Part shown: in pieces, positions 1 through 6,465 of the stretch
Position numbering within the stretch: position 1 is the stretch's first letter
How the letters are laid out: each line of letters starts with the position of its first letter
Assembly (NCBI GenBank): GCA_963552605.1
Contig: CAUVKI010000028.1
Span: forward strand, 1-24,474
Origin: CAUVKI01 sp963552605
Lineage (GTDB): Bacteria > Bacillota > Clostridia > Tissierellales > Peptoniphilaceae
DNA length: 24,474 bases
Direction: 5' to 3'
Position numbers and translations under genes: made by a program
Notes under the pieces: model-generated
The model's input: the letters and a program-made list of their open reading frames with translations, nothing else
What the model was told of the DNA's origin: nothing
Database searches by the model: none

Positions 1-45
1 ATATTGTGTTTCTTTGAGTTGTTTTATTCTTTTCTCATTTTTCAT
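1..45 (-). CDS. 5' end of a gene leaving the window, possibly a transposase
   Basis: On the minus strand an ATG at 45 is preceded by AAGGTGA with a spacing of about seven bases and opens a frame that stays open to the window edge: MKNEKRIKQLKETQY. A Lys/Gln-rich start of this kind is seen in IS5-type transposases, which usually continue into a short helical domain, but 15 residues cannot prove this. The 196 bases between this start and the NTPase gene (46-241) hold no recognisable gene. The only thing I see there is a short imperfect inverted repeat around 171-187 (AAGTC...GACTT). Confidence 0.35.
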   Translation of the reverse strand, partial: MKNEKRIKQLKETQY

Positions 46-241
46 TTTTATCACCTTAGCACATTAGGAGTTTTTTTTCACCGCTTAAGCTTTTTTAAAC
101 CACGCAACTATTGCATGTTTTTCTTTATACAAAAAGATGCCCTTACTTTTTACAGCAAGTGCACCTTTTCTAAGTCCTGTGCAGACTTCACTATCCTGTT
201 ATCTTATTTAATTTAATAGACATTACATATCTTTAGCAAAT

Positions 242-1378
242 TTACAGATTCTCTGGAATGTCTGTATATCGGAAAATATCCCTAGTTTCAGGATATAAAG
301 CCCAGCGAAAAGCAGGATGAACTTCCCAATCATATCCAAAGTCAACACTTTTAACAGTTATATATTTATTATTCTCAAAATATTTTCTGTCAATAAATCC
401 ACCAGCCACATTTTTCCTTGCATTTAAGAAATTAATCTTATACATAAAGGTAACCAGTTCTTCTACCATACATTCTTTATTGTTTGCAAAATAAAATTTT
501 CCGTTTTGGATTATGCCTTCTATCTTACGAATCAAGCGTTCTTTGTCATAAACAAAAGGCTTATCTGTTTTCTTCATCTCATGGCTTGGTTTCATTCCCA
601 GCAATAAGCGCTCTATATCTGGCAACTCATATTTGTGCTCATTTATTGTATCCTGTAGTCTGCTTGAAGAGTATTGTTCAAAAACTTCCTCCCAGTCTTC
701 TGTAACAATTAAATTCCTGCATTTTGCATTCGCATTACGTGCAGCTAAGGTACATAAATTGATAAGATCACGTGGCCGTCTCCTAATGAGTGACAAGAAA
801 ATATATCGGATAGGTCTATTGTTCCATTTTCCAGCTCCTTCAAATGTATCTGCCATTATGTCATTCAGATACATTGACATTTCCCGTTGATTCATGTTCA
901 ACAGTTCTCTTTCTGAAATGTGATTACCAAAATAACTTTGAACTCTCTTAACTAGCAATGCTAGCAATTCATGTTCTGTCCATGTAAGCCATAAAACATT
1001 CCCATCTATCTTATCAGTTGATTCATCTGCTGTTCTGACCAGATAGTAAACATCGCTTCTTAAACTAATCCTAAAACACAATTCATTTGTTTCATTACAC
1101 ATATCTCTAACAGCATTTAACAAAGCTGATATCCGATATATGTTCTGCTTTGATCCATTCCATGCCCTATCTAAATCATCAACGTATATAACTACCTTAT
1201 GGTTTTTTAGATACTCATCTGCAATGCCCTTTTTGATTGCATCGATATCAACAACTTCCTGCACTTTCTTTACTATCATTCCAATTCGCTCAGTAAGCTT
1301 TAGTCCATTCCTCGAAATCTGATTTATGATATCATTATCCTTACTGATATCAAAATTGGAAACTACTTTTTCTACCAA
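242..1378 (-). CDS. C-terminal part of a P-loop NTPase (KAP / Sll1717-like), separated from its N-terminus by an in-frame stop
   Basis: This 378-codon frame carries the Walker B half of a P-loop NTPase. KVVIYVDDLDRAW lies at residues 61-73; the DDLDR form is typical of KAP and Sll1717-type NTPases. A likely sensor strand (CFRISLRSDVYYL) and an RRPRDLINLCTLA helix follow, then a mixed C-terminal domain ending in WEVHPAFRWAL. It has no Walker A. The Walker A lies in the same reading frame just upstream (1385-1933), separated only by a TAA at 1385-1387. The nominal TTG start at 1378 has no ribosome site. I therefore read this as the 3' part of one gene broken by a nonsense change, together about 562 residues, unless readthrough or re-initiation occurs. 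Function is unknown; related NTPases sit in accessory and defence regions. No terminator is seen downstream. Confidence 0.7.
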   Translation of the reverse strand: MVEKVVSNFDISKDNDIINQISRNGLKLTERIGMIVKKVQEVVDIDAIKKGIADEYLKNHKVVIYVDDLDRAWNGSKQNIYRISALLNAVRDMCNETNELCFRISLRSDVYYLVRTADESTDKIDGNVLWLTWTEHELLALLVKRVQSYFGNHISERELLNMNQREMSMYLNDIMADTFEGAGKWNNRPIRYIFLSLIRRRPRDLINLCTLAARNANAKCRNLIVTEDWEEVFEQYSSSRLQDTINEHKYELPDIERLLLGMKPSHEMKKTDKPFVYDKERLIRKIEGIIQNGKFYFANNKECMVEELVTFMYKINFLNARKNVAGGFIDRKYFENNKYITVKSVDFGYDWEVHPAFRWALYPETRDIFRYTDIPENL

Positions 1379-1384
1379 CAGCTT

Positions 1385-1933
1385 TTATAACCCAGATTTC
1401 CATTGCCTGATCATTTCTAACGGATCTGCGCCATCCTCTGCATTGGCTATTCTAAGTATATCATCCGGTATATCATCCGGCTTAACCCATATGCTCAACA
1501 CTTTATTTTTTTGGTTCTCCAGATAAGACATTCTAAAAACAGCAGATTTCCCAATGCCCTTATGGGCAACAAGTATCCTTATCGGTAAAGAATTGTGTAT
1601 TTTTCCATACACGTCTGTTTTTATGAAATACGAACTAAAGCGTTCACTTTTCTCATCTTCAGCAGCAAGACCCCCAAACATTTCTATTATCTGCTCTTCT
1701 GAAAAATCAACCACTTTACCATGCGGACTTTCTGGTGGCTCAAGCATTACATGTGTAGCACTTTTGCCTCTGTCAGTTTCCTCATAATCAAAAAGAACTT
1801 TGCTTCCTTTTGCCAACTGTTCATAAGCCTCCTTGCCTACATTGTTGATATGTACAAAAATACTTTCTCCTACTGATGAACGAATAAAACAGTATCCACG
1901 TTCTGTTATATTGCTTATGGTTCCTTTTTCCAT
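1385..1933 (-). CDS. N-terminal part: cold shock domain fused to P-loop NTPase (Walker A half)
   Basis: The 182-residue product begins with a cold shock domain (about 1-65). MEKGTISN opens it, ERGYCFI corresponds to RNP1, and IFVHI at 25-29 to RNP2. A linker (66-100) leads to a P-loop strand with AHKGIGKS at 123-130, a Walker A variant as in Sll1717-type ATPases. The frame stops at TAA 1385-1387, and the next codons continue in frame into the Walker B half. The ATG at 1933 was chosen because AAGGAG lies about ten bases upstream and because the cold shock domain starts there. The longer TTG start at 2047 would fall at the predicted transcription start. A nucleic-acid-binding sensor joined to an NTPase is the inferred architecture; the biological role is not known. 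As written, the protein is truncated and probably inactive. Confidence 0.72.
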   Translation of the reverse strand: MEKGTISNITERGYCFIRSSVGESIFVHINNVGKEAYEQLAKGSKVLFDYEETDRGKSATHVMLEPPESPHGKVVDFSEEQIIEMFGGLAAEDEKSERFSSYFIKTDVYGKIHNSLPIRILVAHKGIGKSAVFRMSYLENQKNKVLSIWVKPDDIPDDILRIANAEDGADPLEMIRQWKSGL

Positions 1934-2048
1934 CTCTCTTTTTCTCCTTCGCAAAAACAAATTTATCTTACCAAGCCAATCCAACATCCTTAGTATCTCT
2001 GAAAATTCAACAAAAAACACATTTTTTTCGGTGCTGCCAGCTGTCAAA

Positions 2049-2077
2049 ATTATACTTTATTCTTTCTGTTAAAACAA
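2049..2077 (-). promoter_or_regulatory. Promoter of the cold-shock/NTPase gene
   Basis: On the minus strand TTGTTT (2077-2072) and a consensus TATAAT (2054-2049) are spaced by 17 bases. Transcription should start near 2042, leaving a leader of about 110 bases before the ATG at 1933. This argues against the upstream TTG start at 2047. Confidence 0.6.
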
Positions 2078-2115
2078 TCCCCATACTGAAATCAAAAAGG
2101 TTCATTTTGAACATC

Positions 2116-2354
2116 TCAATTTAATTCTTTAATCAGTTTCTCAATAAATACACTGTATTTATGATAAGTGTTTGGTTTCAAACTCATTTTCTGCCGTATA
2201 TCGTTAAGGGTTATCTTTTCTCCAGCAGTCCTTTTTCTTTATGCAATCTTAGTGAATCTACGCTCCATCCAATCTTCTTTACTTTAAACCACTTCTTCTA
2301 TAAAAGAACGAATAAGCTAATTGGAAATAACATTATTTTTAATATCCATCTCAT
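2116..2354 (-). pseudogene. Decayed small gene(s) of a mobile element, downstream of rlmD
   Basis: An ATG at 2354 with a strong ribosome site (GGAGGG, five-base spacing) encodes MRWILKIMLFPISLFVLL and stops at TAG (2300-2298). The same frame continues as KKWFKVKKIGWSVDS and on to EKR, then stops at 2213-2211. A different frame then stays open through GEKITLNDIRQKMSLK to IEKLIKELN and stops at 2118-2116. The hydrophobic N-terminus resembles small membrane proteins common on clostridial integrative elements, and the later segments look like coding sequence with a frame break near 2215. I infer a degenerated element remnant and cannot name the families. No intact gene lies between 1934 and 2372. 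Confidence 0.35.
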
Positions 2355-2372
2355 AAATACCCTCCATTTCTA

Positions 2373-3980
2373 TTAAATCATTTTAAAATGCCTTAAAGCA
2401 TCCATGATAGCTTCCTCTTTTTCCGGTGTGCATTGTGGAATAACCTGTTTCTCTTTTTTCGATTTATTATAATGCTCCCTCAGTACAATTCCACACTTCT
2501 TTTTAATCTGTGCAATATAGAGTGTCGAAACCTTTAAATCAAATTTTTCTAATATATATTCCTTAATTTGTGCATAAGACGCTTTACTTTCAGCACTTGT
2601 CAAATCAAGCTCATCAAGTTTAATTTCAACATCTATATGCTTATCGACATCGAGTTTGGACAAAAGTGCTACCGTCTCCACATTTGATGTGCGGGGGAAC
2701 ATATCCAGTCCGAAGATTTTTTTGACCGTATAGCCCTCTTCTTTGAGGAGAGCTATGTCTCGAACCAAAGTTGTAGGATTGCAGCTTATGTATAAAATCT
2801 CCGGTGCTTTGAAATTGGATATTTTTCTGAGAGATTTCTCAACAAGCCCCTCTCTCGGAGGATCCACTATTATAAGATCCGCTTTCTCTTTGATAGAGTC
2901 GATTACCTTGAAAACATCTCCCTGTAAAAATTCAACGTTGTCAATACCATTTTTCTCCGCAGATTTTTTTGCCTCGTTCACCGCTTCTTCAACCAATTCC
3001 ACCGCAAAGACTTTTTTTGCCTTACGAGATACAATCGACGCAATTGTGCCTGTTCCGGAATATAAATCGAAAACGGTCTTTTTGCAGATGTCCGAAATCG
3101 CATCCAAAGCCAGTGTATAAAGTTTTTCCGCACCTTCGGTGTTGGTTTGGAAAAAGGAAAAGGGCGAAATATTAAAGCTAAGTCCTGAAAGTTTTTCGGT
3201 TATTGTATTTTTTCCGAACAAAAGCAACGGCTCTCCCTTTATAGTATCTCCGACATCATTATTTATAATGTGATATACGCTTACTATTTTTCCTAAAAGA
3301 GGTAAAGTTTCAAGTGTGGAAATCCATTCATAAAGCGGTAATTCAAAGTCGGTATGGGAGAGAAGCAGTAAAATTTCTCCTGTGTTTTTCGCTTTGCGTA
3401 TCATAAGGTGTCTGAGTGTGCCCGTGTTATTCTTACGATGATAGAAAGGTATCTTTTTTAATCTGAAAAATTTTTCAGTGGCATTGCGTATGGTTATAAA
3501 ATCTTTATCACATATTTTGCAATTTTCTACGGGAAGAATTTTATGAAACATTCCTCTTGCGTGAAGTCCCAAGGTAAGTTCTCCGTCTTTTTCCAAGTTT
3601 CCAAAAGTAAATTCCATTTTGTTTCTGTAAAAAAAAGGTCTGCTTACCTGTATTATTTTTTCGTATTCTAAAAACAATGCTTTGAGTTCTCGTTCCTTTT
3701 CCCTAAGCTCTACATCATATGGCAAGGAATCGTATAGACACCCCCCGCATTCGGGTCTGTGAGGACATCCCTCTTCTGTAGAGAGAGGTGAGGGAGCAAG
3801 TCTTTCCAAAATCTTCCCCTCTATAATTCCATTTCGCTTTCTCCCTCCGGAAACTTTCAGCTTCTCTCCGATTATGGCTCCCTTTATTATAAAAGTATTT
3901 TCTTCACAATGTGCAACTCCTTTTGCGGGAAATTTTGTGTCTTCAATTTCCACTGTTACAACCTTTGTTTTGCCTCTCAT
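2373..3980 (-). CDS. rlmD: 23S rRNA (uracil-C5)-methyltransferase, RlmD/RumA type, with C-terminal extension
   Basis: SAM-dependent methyltransferase of the TrmA/RumA family that forms 5-methyluridine in 23S rRNA (U1939 type; the exact target, RlmD or RlmCD, is not decidable here). A TRAM domain spans about 1-60. Iron-sulfur cysteines are C72, C78, C81 and C154. The SAM site is VFDLYSGTGTIAS (303-315), with DPPREG at 373-378, catalytic Cys400 in ISCNP, and the base Glu435 in VETVALL. The family usually ends soon after this point, at about 440-460 residues. Here a further stretch of some 90 residues (443-535, ending in DALRHFKMI) is added. It resembles a domain seen on clostridial copies and may come from an integrated element. 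AGGTGA lies four bases before the ATG. The gene has its own promoter and follows the arcC terminator. Confidence 0.92.
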   Translation of the reverse strand: MRGKTKVVTVEIEDTKFPAKGVAHCEENTFIIKGAIIGEKLKVSGGRKRNGIIEGKILERLAPSPLSTEEGCPHRPECGGCLYDSLPYDVELREKERELKALFLEYEKIIQVSRPFFYRNKMEFTFGNLEKDGELTLGLHARGMFHKILPVENCKICDKDFITIRNATEKFFRLKKIPFYHRKNNTGTLRHLMIRKAKNTGEILLLLSHTDFELPLYEWISTLETLPLLGKIVSVYHIINNDVGDTIKGEPLLLFGKNTITEKLSGLSFNISPFSFFQTNTEGAEKLYTLALDAISDICKKTVFDLYSGTGTIASIVSRKAKKVFAVELVEEAVNEAKKSAEKNGIDNVEFLQGDVFKVIDSIKEKADLIIVDPPREGLVEKSLRKISNFKAPEILYISCNPTTLVRDIALLKEEGYTVKKIFGLDMFPRTSNVETVALLSKLDVDKHIDVEIKLDELDLTSAESKASYAQIKEYILEKFDLKVSTLYIAQIKKKCGIVLREHYNKSKKEKQVIPQCTPEKEEAIMDALRHFKMI

Positions 3981-3997
3981 AAACTCACCTCATAGTA

Positions 3998-4026
3998 ATT
4001 TTATCTTTATATTTTATAAAAGTCAA
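3998..4026 (-). promoter_or_regulatory. Promoter of rlmD
   Basis: On the minus strand TTGACT (4026-4021) and TAAAAT (4003-3998) are spaced by 17 bases, directly after the arcC terminator and about 18 bases before the rlmD start codon. It makes rlmD independent of the arginine operon. Confidence 0.6.
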
Positions 4027-4043
4027 TTTGCGTTGAAATTAAA

Positions 4044-4087
4044 ATAAAAATCCCTATGCCCAATTTCAAGCATAGGGATTTTTTTAT
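4044..4087 (-). terminator. Rho-independent terminator after arcC
   Basis: The arms ATAAAAATCCCTATGC (4044-4059) and GCATAGGG plus T-run (4070-4086) form a long perfect stem with a ten-base loop. On the minus strand the stem is followed by TTTTTATTTTAATTT. The hairpin begins in the arcC stop codon and could also stop transcription from the plus side. Confidence 0.88.
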
Positions 4088-5004
4088 CTGTGAATGGTTG
4101 TGCCGGTCTTTCCTTCAAGAGCGTCTATTGCTTTGTCCAATGAGGTTATAATGCACACCGCATCATCGCTCGCCCTTTCAAGGAAAGTTAAGCAAGCTTC
4201 TATCTTTGGAAGCATCGAACCTTTTGCAAAATGTCCTTCCGATATATATCGCTTCGCCTCTGAAACGGATATTGAACTTAGATCTTTCTGATCAGGTTTA
4301 TTGAAATTTATTGCAACCTTTTCTACGGCTGTCAGTATAAGGAGGATATCCGCTTTGAGTTCCTCTGCAAGTTTTGCACTTGAAAGATCCTTGTCTATAA
4401 CGGCAGGTATACCCGAAAGTCCGTCCTCAGTTTCAATCACCGGCACCCCGCCGCCCCCTATTGTGATTATTATATTGTCGGGACTTATAAGCTCTCTTAT
4501 GATTTCAATTTCAACAATTTCCACGGGTTTAGGACTTGCCACGACTCTGCGATAACCTCTCCCGGCGTCCTCAGTAAAAATATATCCGCTTTGTGCCGAA
4601 ATTTTTTCAGCTTCTTCTTTGGTATAAAATGAACCTATCGGCTTGGTCGGATTTTCAAATGCGGGATCGTTTTTATCCACCAACACTTGGGTTACTACGC
4701 ATGCACACTTTTTTTCAACACCTTGATTTTTTAATTCATTTCCTATCGCCTGTGCCAGATGATAGCCTATATAGCCTTGGCTCATTGCTCCGCATTCAGG
4801 AAAGGGCATATTTTTTTCGGCATATTCAAAGGCAAGGTTAATCATTCCCACTTGAGGACCGTTCCCATGCCCAACTATAATTTCATATTCGCTTTTTGCC
4901 AGCTTCACTATAGATTTTGCCGTTTCTTTCACCAAGGATAATTGCTCCTTGGGAGTGTTTCCGAGAGCGTTTCCGCCCAAAGCTATTACAATTTTTTTCG
5001 CCAT
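4084..5004 (-). CDS. arcC: Carbamate kinase
   Basis: Converts carbamoyl phosphate and ADP to ATP, carbon dioxide and ammonia, the energy-yielding last step of the arginine deiminase pathway in the cytoplasm. The 306-residue length matches the family (about 310). Motifs in order: IALGGNALGN (7-16), GHGNGPQVG (45-53), CGAMSQGYIGY (71-81), KPIGSFY (121-127), GGGGVPV (183-189), DKDLSSAKLA (204-213), LTAVEKVAINF (224-234) and FAKGSMLPK (259-267). AAGGAGG lies five bases before the ATG. It follows arcA by 16 bases and is the last gene of the pair, closed by a strong hairpin. Confidence 0.96.
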   Translation of the reverse strand: MAKKIVIALGGNALGNTPKEQLSLVKETAKSIVKLAKSEYEIIVGHGNGPQVGMINLAFEYAEKNMPFPECGAMSQGYIGYHLAQAIGNELKNQGVEKKCACVVTQVLVDKNDPAFENPTKPIGSFYTKEEAEKISAQSGYIFTEDAGRGYRRVVASPKPVEIVEIEIIRELISPDNIIITIGGGGVPVIETEDGLSGIPAVIDKDLSSAKLAEELKADILLILTAVEKVAINFNKPDQKDLSSISVSEAKRYISEGHFAKGSMLPKIEACLTFLERASDDAVCIITSLDKAIDALEGKTGTTIHR

Positions 5005-5020
5005 AAATTCCTCCTTAATT

Positions 5021-6238
5021 TTATTCTCTCCACAAGGGCATACTCATGCATCGGGGACCTCCCCTGCCTCTTGACAATTCTCCGCTTGAAATCTCAATAA
5101 CTTCCAAGCCTTCTTTTTTCAAAATGGCATTTGAAACATCGTTCCTTTCATACACAACTATCTTTCCGGGAGCGATGCTTAAAGTATTTGAGCCGTCGTT
5201 CCACTGTTCTCTGGCTGCCGCTATTCTGTCTCCGCCTCCACAAAGGATAAGGGAAACTTTTCGGCTTAAAAACTTCTCCAAAATTTTTTCCAGAGTATCT
5301 ATATGCTCTTTTATATAAAGTTCCCCATTATCCTCCGGCATAATCTCAAAAACTCTTAAAGTGCCGAGAATTTCAGGGTGAACCGTAAATTTATCATAAT
5401 CCACTTGGGTGAATACCGTATCCAAGTGCATAAATGCACGAGTATTCGGAATTTCAAACGCAAGCACTCTCTTTATATTGGACTTTGTGCTAAAGAAAAG
5501 ATTTCTTGAAATCTCATCTATGGCTTTTGCTTGAGTGCGCTGCGAAATTCCTATTGCAACAGTATCTTCCGAAAGGTTTAGAATGTCCCCTCCCTCAATG
5601 TGATATTTATTTTTGCGGTCATACAGTATCTCTATATCCTCGCTCCAGTAATTATGATGCTTGAAAATATAATCGGAATAGACTGTTTCCCTCCTTCTGG
5701 TTGCGGAATACATCCTGTGCAGAGAAACTTTATTGCCTACGCTCGCATAAGGGTCTCTTGTGAAATATAAATTGGGCATAGGATCCAAAAGTAGGGTATC
5801 TTCCTTTCCAAGCATAGAAGATAATGTGTTTGACTTGGGAAGTTCCAATTCGTCTATCGAGAGTCCGGACATGGTTTTAAGCACAAGCTCTTTATTATCT
5901 CCAATTGATGAGAGATAATCACAAAGGGGTTTTTCATAAACCGTATTGCTTGATCTTGACTCCTCAATTATGCGGTGAATAAACTCCTCTCTGAGCAAAG
6001 GTTTTTGATCCAGAACCTCCGCCATCATATCCTCCAAATAAAAAACCTCCGCACCGTTTTCTTCAAGCACGCTCTTGAAATAATCATGCTCTTTCTTCGC
6101 ATCTTTAAGGAACGGAATATCATCAAATAAAAGCTCCTCCAACTTATCCGGAGTCAAATTCAAAAGCTCATCTCCGGGACGATGGAGCATAACTTTTTTC
6201 AAACGTCCTATTTCGCTTGTGACATTTATGTGTGACAT
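5021..6238 (-). CDS. arcA: Arginine deiminase
   Basis: Hydrolyses arginine to citrulline and ammonia, giving ATP precursor and raising pH. The 405-residue length fits the family. Visible motifs: LHRPG (18-22), LFDD (37-40), FTRDP (159-163), HIEGGD (213-218), HLDTVFTQVD (271-280) and the C-terminal RGRGGPRCMSMPLWRE with the catalytic Cys397. With Glu215, His271 and the Asp residues of FTRDP and HLD, the catalytic set is complete. GGGGG lies about six bases before the ATG. It heads an arcA-arcC operon; ornithine carbamoyltransferase (arcB) and the arginine/ornithine antiporter (arcD), often co-located, are absent from the window. A good promoter and an inverted repeat lie upstream, so control by arginine or carbon source is plausible. 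Confidence 0.97.
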   Translation of the reverse strand: MSHINVTSEIGRLKKVMLHRPGDELLNLTPDKLEELLFDDIPFLKDAKKEHDYFKSVLEENGAEVFYLEDMMAEVLDQKPLLREEFIHRIIEESRSSNTVYEKPLCDYLSSIGDNKELVLKTMSGLSIDELELPKSNTLSSMLGKEDTLLLDPMPNLYFTRDPYASVGNKVSLHRMYSATRRRETVYSDYIFKHHNYWSEDIEILYDRKNKYHIEGGDILNLSEDTVAIGISQRTQAKAIDEISRNLFFSTKSNIKRVLAFEIPNTRAFMHLDTVFTQVDYDKFTVHPEILGTLRVFEIMPEDNGELYIKEHIDTLEKILEKFLSRKVSLILCGGGDRIAAAREQWNDGSNTLSIAPGKIVVYERNDVSNAILKKEGLEVIEISSGELSRGRGGPRCMSMPLWRE

Positions 6239-6281
6239 ATCTTTCCCCCTTTTTTTTTGTCAGTAATGAAACAGCAAACGG

Positions 6282-6310
6282 ATTTTATCGTGTTTTAGGC
6301 AGAAAATCAA
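6282..6310 (-). promoter_or_regulatory. Promoter of arcA-arcC
   Basis: On the minus strand TTGATT (6310-6305) and TAAAAT (6287-6282) are spaced by 17 bases, about 45 bases upstream of the arcA ATG. The 49-bp inverted repeat begins at the base directly next to the -35 box. Confidence 0.6.
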
Positions 6311-6359
6311 GGATAATAATAAAATATTGAAAATAATTTATCGTTTCTTGTTATTATCC
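6311..6359. repeat. Inverted repeat abutting the arcA promoter (possible operator)
   Basis: GGATAATAA (6311-6319) and TTATTATCC (6351-6359) are perfect 9-bp inverted copies with a 31-base spacer. They lie in the divergent region between arcA and the cell-wall operon and directly upstream of the arcA -35. The position suits an activator or looping repressor. The arms do not clearly match ArgR or CcpA sites as I know them. Confidence 0.4.
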
Positions 6360-6390
6360 ACGATTAGAAAAAAAGATGTCCGGCTCGTTT

Positions 6391-6420
6391 TTGATATTCT
6401 GTCAGTTTTTTTTATTTAAT
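6391..6420 (+). promoter_or_regulatory. Possible promoter of the csaB-tagA-tkt operon
   Basis: TTGATA (6391-6396) and TTTAAT (6415-6420) are spaced by 18 bases, about 46 bases upstream of the start codon at 6466. The match is moderate and the region is A/T-rich, so chance is possible. Confidence 0.35.
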
Positions 6421-6465
6421 TGTATCTTAAAGTGCGATATACTTAGTCTACGAAAGGAGGCGGTT

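Noticed and set aside
1934..2047. N-terminal extension of the cold-shock/NTPase protein from a TTG at 2047
   Set aside because: No ribosome site, and a consensus promoter places the transcript start near 2042. The cold shock domain begins at the ATG at 1933.
2743..3120. 125-codon plus-strand frame opposite rlmD
   Set aside because: Antisense shadow of a well-supported methyltransferase gene, with low-complexity Ser/Phe composition and no ribosome site.
6376..6465. 30-residue hydrophobic extension of the GT4-CsaB protein
   Set aside because: No ribosome site upstream, while AAGGAGG stands five bases before ATG 6466, where the glycosyltransferase fold starts.
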